DNA from: Sphaerotilus sp.
Lineage (GTDB): Bacteria > Pseudomonadota > Gammaproteobacteria > Burkholderiales > Burkholderiaceae_C
Assembly: GCF_013299175.1 (NCBI RefSeq)
Contig: NZ_JAAFKF010000018.1
Coordinates: 1-46,349, forward strand
Direction: 5' to 3'
DNA length: 46,349 nt
Below the pieces are notes generated by a model, which had not been told where the DNA came from, ran no database searches, and saw only the letters and a list, made by a program, of their open reading frames with translations. Below, one piece after another: positions 24,930 through 34,034 of this stretch. Made by a program: the position numbers and the translations under genes. Positions within the stretch are counted from its first letter, which is position 1, and every line of letters begins with the position of its first letter.

Positions 24930-26161
24930 GCCGGTTGCCCCATCGGGCGGGCGATGGCGGTCTCGCGCACCGGCAGGTTCACCACCGCGGCGAACACGCC
25001 CAGCGCCACCGCGATGCCCCACACCACGTCGTAGCTGCCGGTGCGGTCATAGAGAACACCACCCAGCCAGACACCCAGGAACGAGCCGATCTGGTGGCTC
25101 AGGAACACGAAGCCGCCCAGCATCGACAGGTGCTGCACCCCGAAGATCTGCGCCACCACCGCGTTGGTCGGCGGCACCGTGGACAGCCACAGCACGCCCA
25201 TCACGGCGGCGAACATGTAGACGCTCATCGGTGTCAGCGGTGCGGCGAGGAAGGCCACGATCACCACCGAGCGCGCGAGGTAGATCGCCGCCAGGATGTG
25301 CCGCTTGGCCATGCGCTGGCCGAGCGAGCCGGCCGCGTAGGTGCCCACCACGTTGAACAGGCCGATCAGCGCCAGCGCCGTCGTGGCCACCTCGGGCGCC
25401 ATGCCGTGGTCCTTCAGGTAGCTGGGCATGTGGACGCCGATGAACACCACCTGGAAGCCGCAGACGAAGTAGCCCGCCATCAGCAACTGGAAGCTGCGGT
25501 AGCCCATGGCCTCGCGCAGCGCGGCGCCGATGCTCTGCTGCGGGCGCGTCGGGCCGCCGGGCAGTTGCGGTTCACGCAGACCCCAGGCCAGCGGAATGAT
25601 GACCAGCGCCGCGCAGCCCAGCACCACCAGCGCCTGCTGCCAGCCGAGGTGTCCGATCAGCCAGTTCTCGACCGGCACCATCAGGAATTGTCCGAACGAA
25701 CCGGCCGCCGCCGCCACGCCCATCGCCCAGGAGCGTTTCATCGGGTCGATCTGGCGGCCGATCACGCCGTAGACCACCGCGTAGGTCGTGCCGGACTGCG
25801 CCATGCCGATGAGCAGGCCCGTGCTGGCGATGAAGGCCGGCCCGGTGGTGGACAGCGACATCAGCACCAGCCCGCCCGCGTAGAGCAGGCTGCCCCCCAT
25901 GAGCACCCGGAAGGCGCCGAAGCGGTCCGCCAGCATCCCGGCGATCGGCCCGGCCAGACCCCATGAGAGGTTCTGTACCGCCATCGCGAAGGCGAAGGTC
26001 TGGCGTGTCCAGCCGCGCTCCATCGTGATGGGGGCCAGCCACAGGCCGAAGCCGTGGCGGATGCCCATCGACAGCGTGACGATGAGCGCGCCGCACAGCA
26101 GCACCTGCACCATCGACAGGCGGGCAGGGGCTTCGGCAGGCAGGGGTGAGGAGGCGCGCAT
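24926..26161 (-). CDS. MFS transporter
   Basis: Major facilitator permease of 411 aa with about 12 predicted membrane helices. The helix 2-3 loop carries GMLADRFGAFRVL, the family A-like motif. The N-terminal motif GIRHGFGLWLAP and overall pattern resemble monocarboxylate/oxalate-formate-type or cyanate-type MFS proteins; the substrate is unknown. Start ATG 26161 lies 51 bp from the divergent parE ATG, so promoters must overlap. The stop is coupled by ATGA to the 42-aa membrane protein. Confidence 0.88.
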   Translation of the reverse strand: MRASSPLPAEAPARLSMVQVLLCGALIVTLSMGIRHGFGLWLAPITMERGWTRQTFAFAMAVQNLSWGLAGPIAGMLADRFGAFRVLMGGSLLYAGGLVLMSLSTTGPAFIASTGLLIGMAQSGTTYAVVYGVIGRQIDPMKRSWAMGVAAAAGSFGQFLMVPVENWLIGHLGWQQALVVLGCAALVIIPLAWGLREPQLPGGPTRPQQSIGAALREAMGYRSFQLLMAGYFVCGFQVVFIGVHMPSYLKDHGMAPEVATTALALIGLFNVVGTYAAGSLGQRMAKRHILAAIYLARSVVIVAFLAAPLTPMSVYMFAAVMGVLWLSTVPPTNAVVAQIFGVQHLSMLGGFVFLSHQIGSFLGVWLGGVLYDRTGSYDVVWGIAVALGVFAAVVNLPVRETAIARPMGQPA

Positions 26162-26198
26162 CCCGCAGACTGTAGCGAACTTCGCGGACCACGGTCCC

Positions 26199-26204
26199 TA
26201 CAAT
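26199..26204 (+). promoter_or_regulatory. Putative -10 element (TACAAT) directly before parE
   Basis: TACAAT is 8 nt from the parE ATG, in a 51-bp divergent gap with the MFS gene. No Shine-Dalgarno sequence is present. The same spacing is seen before surE. Confidence 0.5.
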
Positions 26205-26212
26205 CCGCCGCC

Positions 26213-28210
<1,998 letters not shown>

Positions 28211-28231
28211 GGGTTCTGGCTGGCGCCGGGA

Positions 28232-28252
28232 CGGGGATCGGGGATCGGGGAT
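28232..28252 (+). repeat. Three tandem copies of CGGGGAT
   Basis: A 7-bp unit repeated exactly three times between the parE stop and the next ATG (28259). It occupies the ribosome-binding region of the downstream membrane-protein gene. Confidence 0.8.
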
Positions 28253-28258
28253 AGAGCG

Positions 28259-29488
28259 ATGGATCAATTCAGTGGTGTGTTGGGTTCGGTGGCGAGTGGT
28301 CTGGGGCCGTATGCGCCCAAGGTGATCGGCGCGCTGGTGATGGTGCTGGTCGCGTGGATCGGCAGTCGGCTGGTGCGGACGGCGATCGGGCGGCTGTGCC
28401 AGACGCGCGGGCTGGACGAGAAGCTGCAGTCACCGGGTTTCTCGGCGATGCTGGCCAATGTCGGCGTCGGCGTGGTGTGGCTGTTCACGCTGCCGGGGCT
28501 GCTGGAGACACTCGAACTCAAGGGCCTGCTCGACCCGGTCAACGTCATGGTGTCGCGCATCATGGGGTTCGTGCCGAATCTGGTCGGCACCATCGTGGTG
28601 TTCGGCATCGGCTTCCTCGTGGCCCGGATCGTGCGGCAGATCACCACCGGCATGCTGCGCGCCGCCGGCTCCGAGAAGGTGGCCGAGCGCATGGGGCTGG
28701 CCGCGTCGCTGGGCGAGGGCGGGCTGGCCGGGCTGGTTGGCGCGGTGGTGTTCTCGTTCATCATGCTGCCGGTGCTGGCCGCGGCGCTGGAGCCGCTCGG
28801 GCTGGACGCCGTGACCAAGCCGGTGAGCAACCTGCTGGACACCGTGATCGCGCTGATCCCGAAGGTGACGGCCTCGACCATCATCATCGCGGTGGCGGCG
28901 CTGATCGGGCGGGCGGTCGCCGGCATCGTCACCGGCGTGCTCAGCGGCATGGGCTTCAACAAGCTCTCGCAACACCTCGGGCTGGGCAGCACCACCCGCG
29001 CCGGCGCCCGCACCCCCTCGGAGCTGGCCGGCTCGGTCGTGATGTTCTCCATCGTGATCGTGGCGGTGATGCAGGCGTGCGAGGTGCTCGGTTTTGCCAT
29101 CCTGACGAAGCTCGTGGTCAATCTTGGCGCGGTGCTGGCAGGGGTGGCCGTGGCGGGCGTCGTGATGATTGGCGGGTTGTGGCTGTCGAACTGGGTGGCC
29201 GGACTCATCAAGGCGGGATCGGCCGCCAATGCCCCCGCGCTGGCCAATCTGGTGCGCGGCGCGATCCTGTTCTTCACGGCGGCGCTGGCGCTGCGCCAGG
29301 CGGGGCTGCCGGGCGACATCGTGGGCATCGCCTTCGGTTCGGTGGTGGGGGCGATCGCGGTGGGTGCGGCGGTGGCCGTGGGTGTCGGAGGTCGGCATGT
29401 GGCAGGGCGTCTGCTCGAAGAAGCCGTGGAGGCCCTGCGCACCACGCCGCCCGATACCGACACCCCGCCGATCCAGTTCCCCGACTGA
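28259..29488 (+). CDS. Multi-pass membrane protein, mechanosensitive-channel-like (TM_helix repeats)
   Basis: Inner-membrane protein of 409 aa with about nine hydrophobic helices. Repeated segments such as MGFVPNLVGTIVVFGIGFLV and IPKVTASTIIIAVAALIG match the conserved TM-helix repeat of CmpX-like and MscS-related proteins. It lacks an obvious MscS beta-domain at the C-terminus, which instead ends in a short acidic/Pro tail. Role may be in envelope stress or ion flux, by family analogy only. The next gene, a sensor kinase, starts 18 nt later, so they may be cotranscribed. Confidence 0.8.
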   Translation: MDQFSGVLGSVASGLGPYAPKVIGALVMVLVAWIGSRLVRTAIGRLCQTRGLDEKLQSPGFSAMLANVGVGVVWLFTLPGLLETLELKGLLDPVNVMVSRIMGFVPNLVGTIVVFGIGFLVARIVRQITTGMLRAAGSEKVAERMGLAASLGEGGLAGLVGAVVFSFIMLPVLAAALEPLGLDAVTKPVSNLLDTVIALIPKVTASTIIIAVAALIGRAVAGIVTGVLSGMGFNKLSQHLGLGSTTRAGARTPSELAGSVVMFSIVIVAVMQACEVLGFAILTKLVVNLGAVLAGVAVAGVVMIGGLWLSNWVAGLIKAGSAANAPALANLVRGAILFFTAALALRQAGLPGDIVGIAFGSVVGAIAVGAAVAVGVGGRHVAGRLLEEAVEALRTTPPDTDTPPIQFPD

Positions 29489-29506
29489 GTGCGGGTGGAG
29501 CACGGC

Positions 29507-31096
29507 ATGTGGGTCCGACTGCGCCGCCGCCATTTCGACAGCCACTCGCTGGTGTGGCAGTCCGTGGCCGTGATCCTGCTGCCGGCGCTGCTGGCGGCGG
29601 CCGGGTTGCACTGGGGTGGACGGGTCTCGCCCGAGCTGGTCGGGACGATGCTGGTCACCGCCACCCTGTGCGCCGCTGCCAGCGCCGCGCTGGCCTACCG
29701 GGTGAGCCATTCGCTGCGGCAGCTCATCGCGGCGACCCAGTTGGTGCGGCGCAGCGAGCCGGTCGATGACATCAACCTGCCCCTGCAGACTGGCAGTTCG
29801 GAGCTGCAGCGCGCCAGCGCGGGTCTGCGCCGGCTGATCGAGGTCTGGCGCCGGCGTCAGCGCGATCTGCTGGCCCAAACCGAGTCGCTGGGCCGCCGGC
29901 TGGCCCTGCGCACGCACGAACTCTCCACCTTGCAGGATCTCTCGATCGGGCTGGCCAGCAAGACGGAGCTGCACGAGCTGGTCGCCGAAGCCCTGAGCGC
30001 GCTGGAGCAGACCATGGCCTACACCAGCGCCTCGGTCTGGTCACGCACCGCCCGCGACGAGGGCGGCCAGGTCGTGCTGATGGGCTACAGGCAGAACGAC
30101 GACGCCAGTCAGGCACCCGAGGATGACCTGACCGGCATGCGTCTTTCGCGCTCCAACCTGCAACATTACGAGCACATCGAGCGCGAAGGTGAAGCCATCG
30201 TCGAGAACCGCGTGCGCCAGAGCCTGTTGTCGTGGCTGTTGTCGTGGCTGTCGGACGATGCGCGCACCTCGGGGTTGTACCGGGGCACGAAGGCATGGAT
30301 GGCCGTGCCGCTGAAGTCACGCGAGGCGGTGATGGGCGTGCTGCGGGTGGACCACGAAGAGCCTGACTTTTTCGACGCGGAGCGCATTCGCCTGCTCACC
30401 GCGGTGGGCAGCCAGACGGGACTGGCGATGCGGCACGCGCAACTGCTGGCCCAGCAAAAGGACCAGGCGGTGGTGGCCGAGCGCAACCGCATCGCGCGCG
30501 ACCTGCACGACGCGGTGTCGCAGACGCTGTTCGCTGCCAACGTGATCGCTGGCACGCTCGGCCGGCTGGCGGCGCGGCTGCTGGAGGGCGAGGACGCCTG
30601 TGCGGCGGCGGCGCTGCAGCAGCAGGCCGAGGCGCTGGAGCGGCTCAACAAGGGCGCGCTGTCCGAGATGCGGCTGCTGATGTTCGAGCTGCGGCCGGAC
30701 GCGCTGCAGCACCTGCCGCTGGCCGATCTGCTCCAGCACGCCATCGACGCGCTCGCCTGCCGTGGCGCGATCGACGTCACCCACCGGCTGGCCCGCGAAG
30801 ACCGCCTGCCCAGCGCCACGCGCATCCAGATCTACCGCATCGCCCAGGAGGCGCTGTCCAACATCGCCCGCCACAGCGGCGCCAGCCACGCCGTGATCGA
30901 ATGGATCGTGCCCGAACAGGGGCGGGGCGGGCGGCTGCGCATCGCCGACGACGGGCATGGTTTCGACCCCGGTGTGTCGCCGCCGGGCCATTTCGGCCTG
31001 AGCAACATGGCCGAGCGGGCCGCCGAAATCGGCGCGACCTGGCTCATCACCTCGGGACCGGACGAGGGCACTGACATCCGGCTGGAACTCACATGA
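29507..31096 (+). CDS. NarX/LiaS-type sensor histidine kinase
   Basis: Membrane sensor kinase of 529 aa. It has two N-terminal membrane helices with a very short periplasmic stretch between them, a HAMP-like segment, a coiled coil, and a GAF domain (about 145-310). The HisKA_3 dimerisation domain carries RIARDLHDAVSQTLF (phospho-acceptor His334) and is followed by a HATPase_c domain with EALSNIARHS and ADDGHGFD. GGAG supports ATG 29507; a GTG at 29489 directly abuts the previous stop and is a possible alternative. Its stop overlaps the regulator start by ATGA. The signal is unknown; the GAF domain suggests cytoplasmic sensing. Confidence 0.92.
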   Translation: MWVRLRRRHFDSHSLVWQSVAVILLPALLAAAGLHWGGRVSPELVGTMLVTATLCAAASAALAYRVSHSLRQLIAATQLVRRSEPVDDINLPLQTGSSELQRASAGLRRLIEVWRRRQRDLLAQTESLGRRLALRTHELSTLQDLSIGLASKTELHELVAEALSALEQTMAYTSASVWSRTARDEGGQVVLMGYRQNDDASQAPEDDLTGMRLSRSNLQHYEHIEREGEAIVENRVRQSLLSWLLSWLSDDARTSGLYRGTKAWMAVPLKSREAVMGVLRVDHEEPDFFDAERIRLLTAVGSQTGLAMRHAQLLAQQKDQAVVAERNRIARDLHDAVSQTLFAANVIAGTLGRLAARLLEGEDACAAAALQQQAEALERLNKGALSEMRLLMFELRPDALQHLPLADLLQHAIDALACRGAIDVTHRLAREDRLPSATRIQIYRIAQEALSNIARHSGASHAVIEWIVPEQGRGGRLRIADDGHGFDPGVSPPGHFGLSNMAERAAEIGATWLITSGPDEGTDIRLELT

Positions 31097-31758
31097 CCCC
31101 ACACGCTACCCACGCTACTCCTTCGGCGCGCATCAGCGTCTTCATCGTCGATGACCACCCCATGATCCGCGCCGGTCTGGTGGGGATGATCATGGGCGAG
31201 AGCGACTTCCACTGCGTCGGCGAAGCCGGGCACGGCGCGGATGCCGTGCGGATGATCCCGGCGCTGCAGCCCGATGTCGTGCTGATGGACCTGCTGATGC
31301 CCCAGATGGACGGCATCGAGGCCATCCGGCAGTTGCGCCCGCTGGCGCCGCAGACGCGGTTCCTCATCCTGACCAGCCTGACCGAGCCGGGCGAGGTGCA
31401 GCGGGCACTGGCGGCCGGGGCGGTCGGCTACCTGACCAAGACGGCGTCGGCGCACGAGCTGGTCAACACGATCCGCGCGGCGTATGGCGGGCGGCGCGTG
31501 TTGTCCGCCGAGGCGACCGAGGCGCTGATCAGCGTGTCGCAGAACGCCGCACCGGGTGCCGACCTGACCCAGCGCGAGCGCGGGCTGCTGGCGCTGATGG
31601 CGCGCGGCCTGAGCAACCAGGACATCTCGGACCAGCTCGGCATCGCGCTGCCCACCGTCAAGTTCCACATCACCAACATCCTCAGCAAGCTGGGGGTGAG
31701 CAACCGCACCGAGGCGGTGCTGCTGGCGCTGCGCCACAAGCTGGTGCCACCCAACTGA
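31093..31758 (+). CDS. NarL/LuxR-family response regulator
   Basis: Partner of the upstream kinase (4-bp ATGA overlap). The 221-aa product has a receiver domain with D20/D21, phospho-acceptor D66 in VVLMDLLMPQMDG and the conserved Lys in GYLTK, then a LuxR-type helix-turn-helix (about 157-215, LTQRERGLLALMARGLSNQD and LPTVKFHI). Targets unknown; the first transcription unit downstream in the same direction is the repeated RNA element and secreted-protein gene. Confidence 0.93.
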   Translation: MTPHATHATPSARISVFIVDDHPMIRAGLVGMIMGESDFHCVGEAGHGADAVRMIPALQPDVVLMDLLMPQMDGIEAIRQLRPLAPQTRFLILTSLTEPGEVQRALAAGAVGYLTKTASAHELVNTIRAAYGGRRVLSAEATEALISVSQNAAPGADLTQRERGLLALMARGLSNQDISDQLGIALPTVKFHITNILSKLGVSNRTEAVLLALRHKLVPPN

Positions 31759-31778
31759 GTCCCGACTTAGGTCTGGGT

Positions 31779-31807
31779 CCGCACCCACCCTTGGGCTGGC
31801 GGTGCGG
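31779..31807 (+). terminator. Possible terminator hairpin after the two-component genes
   Basis: CCGCACC and GGTGCGG form a perfect 7-bp stem around a 15-nt centre that can pair partly itself. There is no T run, so it may act only with Rho or be incidental. Confidence 0.3.
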
Positions 31808-31832
31808 CCGAGGCTCCCGCCTACCATGCTGT

Positions 31833-31923
31833 CTGCGAGCTGCAATGTCCTCCCCCCCGCGGACGGCTCGCAGGGAACATAACTGGCAGGGAGGAATTTT
31901 TTCAAACAACAGGAATCTGCCAG
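31833..31923 (+). ncRNA. Structured repeat element, copy A (candidate leader RNA or sRNA)
   Basis: First of two similar elements (see 33247). Stem 1 is CTGCGAGC (31833-31840) with GCTCGCAG (31866-31873); its loop carries TCCTCCCCCCC. Stem 3 is CTGGCAG (31883-31889) with CTGCCAG (31917-31923); its loop carries GGAGGA and a T6 run. The two loops can pair (TCCTCCC with GGGAGGA), giving a kissing or pseudoknot fold. A TACCAT hexamer at 31822-31827 would start transcription at stem 1. The next gene begins 84 nt after it. I match it to no known RNA family. Confidence 0.55.
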
Positions 31924-32007
31924 ATTCTCGCTTCGGGTTCTCGGGGCAGTGGCGATGGATCGATACTGGGTGATCGATGTCTCCACCCGGCTGCTGCCGC
32001 TCTGCCC

Positions 32008-33138
32008 ATGTCTGTCCATCCGTTTTTCCGCTCCGCCGTGCTGGCCGCGTCCAGGGTGCTTTGCGCACTGACCCCGCTGCTCGCACCGGCCGCGCAGGCC
32101 GCACCGGCCCTCGCCGGCTGCGAACTCTTCCCCCCCGGTGCCATCTTCAGCCAGCGCATCGACGATGTGCAGCGTTTCCCGCCCCACGCCCGCAGCACCG
32201 CCTGGCTCGGCTCCATCGGCCCGGGCCGCAAGCTGCACGCCGACTGGGGCCGCACCGTCGATCCCCTGCAGACCGAGCGTTATTACGGCATCCCCGTCAA
32301 CGTGGTCGATGGCACCCCCGCCACCACCCGCTGGCCGCTGGTGAGCCACGGCATCCAGGATGTGCGCGACTCCAATGGCCAGGGCGTGCCCGCCGAGAGC
32401 GACTGCGCCGTCGGCGACCAGGGCACGCCGGCGATCCTGCGCGGCTGCGATGGCGTGATCCCGACACGGCGGCGCTTTCCCTATCCGCTCGACGCCTTGC
32501 TGAAGGCCGAACGCGGCGCCTGCAACGACCCCGCCACCTGCGGTGACCGCCATGTGCTGGTGCTGGAGCAGGGCGCCTGCCGCCTCTGGGAAAGCTACTT
32601 CAGCTACCAGGTCAACGGCCGCTGGAGCGCCTACGCCACCGCCGCCTGGGACTTGAAGTCGATGGAGATGCGCCCGGACGGCTGGACCTCGGCCGACGCG
32701 GCGGGCTTGCCCATCCTGCCGCTGCTGGCGCGCATCGACGAGGTGGAGGCGGGCGTCATCCCCCATGCGCTGCGCGTGACCTTCCGCGATGCCGTGCTGG
32801 ACCGCCGCCACACCTGGCCCGCCAGCCACTCCGCCGGCACGACCCGCGCCGACGGCATCCCCTTCGGCGCGCTGCTGCGGTTGCGGGCGGACTTCGACAT
32901 CCCGTTCTGGTGGACGGCACAGGCCAAGGTGCTGGCGCGCGCGATGCAGAAATACGGCCTGTACGTGGCGGACATCGGCTCGGACTTCTTCGTGCAAGGC
33001 GACCCGGACGAACGCTGGAACCCCCTGACGGTCTGGCAGATCCAGCACATGAAGCTCAACGACTTCGAGTTCGTGGACATCGGCGCGATCACGCGGCACC
33101 CGCGCTTCAACCCGCGCTCGTACCAGGCAGCATGGTGA
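32008..33138 (+). CDS. Uncharacterised secreted protein
   Basis: 376 aa with a signal peptide (cleavage probably after AQA, residue about 31). The mature part has CELFPPGAIFSQRIDD, GDRHVLVLEQGACRLWE, WTSADAAGLPILPLLARIDE and YGLYVADIGSDFF. From memory these recall a widespread family of secreted proteins of unknown function common in Actinobacteria; it is unusual in this gene context, so acquisition is possible. It contains several cysteines that could form disulfides in the periplasm. No ribosome-binding site precedes the ATG. It lies between the two copies of the structured element. Confidence 0.75.
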   Translation: MSVHPFFRSAVLAASRVLCALTPLLAPAAQAAPALAGCELFPPGAIFSQRIDDVQRFPPHARSTAWLGSIGPGRKLHADWGRTVDPLQTERYYGIPVNVVDGTPATTRWPLVSHGIQDVRDSNGQGVPAESDCAVGDQGTPAILRGCDGVIPTRRRFPYPLDALLKAERGACNDPATCGDRHVLVLEQGACRLWESYFSYQVNGRWSAYATAAWDLKSMEMRPDGWTSADAAGLPILPLLARIDEVEAGVIPHALRVTFRDAVLDRRHTWPASHSAGTTRADGIPFGALLRLRADFDIPFWWTAQAKVLARAMQKYGLYVADIGSDFFVQGDPDERWNPLTVWQIQHMKLNDFEFVDIGAITRHPRFNPRSYQAAW

Positions 33139-33440
33139 GGTGAGGTGTGGTGTGGTTTGGTGGGCGAGGGTTGTCCAGACCAAAGTCTTGGCGCCGACCG
33201 GACCTCTGCCCGGTACTGTGCAGAACAGGGCCACCTACCATCCATTGGCGAGCTGCACATCCTCCCCCCCGCGGATGGCTCGCAGGTAACGACAACTGAC
33301 AGGGAGGGTCTTTTTCCAGAACAACGAGAAAGACGACTGTCGGGGGATGGAAGCTGATGCGCAGACCGCGGTGTGAATGCGGCAGTGTCAGTGGCTACAG
33401 CACCAACACACACACCTACACACGCAGGGGAACACTGCAC
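33139..33440. other. Intergenic region holding element copy B
   Basis: About 300 bp. It opens with a GGT/GTG-rich low-complexity stretch just after the secreted-protein stop (to about 33170), then a TACCAT hexamer (33236-33241), element copy B, and about 100 bp without recognisable signals before the next start. Confidence 0.6.
33247..33340 (+). ncRNA. Structured repeat element, copy B (candidate leader RNA or sRNA)
   Basis: Second copy of the element at 31833. The 27-nt core from TCCTCCCCCCC through GGCTCGCAGG differs at one base from copy A. Stem 1 is GCGAGC (33248-33253) with GCTCGC (33278-33283). Stem 3 is GACAG (33298-33302) with CTGTC (33336-33340), where copy A has GGCAG with CTGCC: a G-C pair replaced by A-U. 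GGGAGGG (33302-33308) and a T5 run follow as in copy A. It precedes a membrane-protein gene by 100 nt. Confidence 0.55.
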
Positions 33441-33974
33441 ATGGAACTCGGTACCGCCTCGATCTTGGCCCAACTGCTGCTCATCTTTGTCCTCGTGACC
33501 TTGTTCGCCGGGCAGCGCCACCTGAAGGCCCGGCGCGAGCAGCGCAACCAGCACCCTGGCAGTGCGGCCCTGCTGCCGGTTGCCGCCATGGGTGTGCCCA
33601 TGCCCCGCCCCTCGCTGCCGTCTGTGCCCGTTCTGGCCGAGCTGCCGCCGACGGTGGCCCGTCCGCCGAGGCAGTTGTCCGCCGACAGCCTGGTCTGCGA
33701 GGACTTGCTGCCGCCGTGTTTCGCGGACACCTGTGCCGACTGGGCGCAGGTCGCACCGGCCACCGGCAAAGCGCCCGACACCCGCTTCAGCCTGTCCGAC
33801 TGGTCGGCCCAGACCGACCACGTTGCGCTGGACAGCACGCCCGATCCGGTGGACCTCGGCTGGGCGATCGACGCACCGGTGCAGACCCCGCGCGTGGTGC
33901 GGCCCACCCCGCTGCGGGCGATGGCGGCGGCAATGTCCTGCACAATCGTGCCGCAGGCGCATCCCTTTGCCTGA
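33441..33974 (+). CDS. Uncharacterised single-pass membrane protein
   Basis: 177 aa. One N-terminal membrane helix (about 7-24, ILAQLLLIFVLVTLFAG) is followed by a basic patch (HLKARREQR) and a long, Pro- and Ala-rich, mostly disordered tail with an acidic Cys-containing segment (CEDLLPPCFADTC). The positive patch after the helix suggests the tail is cytoplasmic. I recognise no family. It lies downstream of element copy B and 60 bp before parC. Codon bias matches the neighbours, which supports a real gene. Confidence 0.6.
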   Translation: MELGTASILAQLLLIFVLVTLFAGQRHLKARREQRNQHPGSAALLPVAAMGVPMPRPSLPSVPVLAELPPTVARPPRQLSADSLVCEDLLPPCFADTCADWAQVAPATGKAPDTRFSLSDWSAQTDHVALDSTPDPVDLGWAIDAPVQTPRVVRPTPLRAMAAAMSCTIVPQAHPFA

Positions 33975-34034
33975 CGTGACCCGTGCCGGTTTCCGCTGAG
34001 GCGGCGGGTCATGCCGTGACCCGACTGCCGCAAG

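Noticed and set aside
31889-31895. GGGAGGA of element A as a ribosome-binding site
   Set aside because: No start codon lies 5-12 nt downstream; the next gene starts over 100 nt away.
31845-31902. TCCTCCC and GGGAGGA-T6 of element A as a simple intrinsic terminator
   Set aside because: The arms are about 34 nt apart and the pairing crosses stem 1; the maintained stems 1 and 3 in both copies fit a structured RNA better, though termination at the T run is not excluded.
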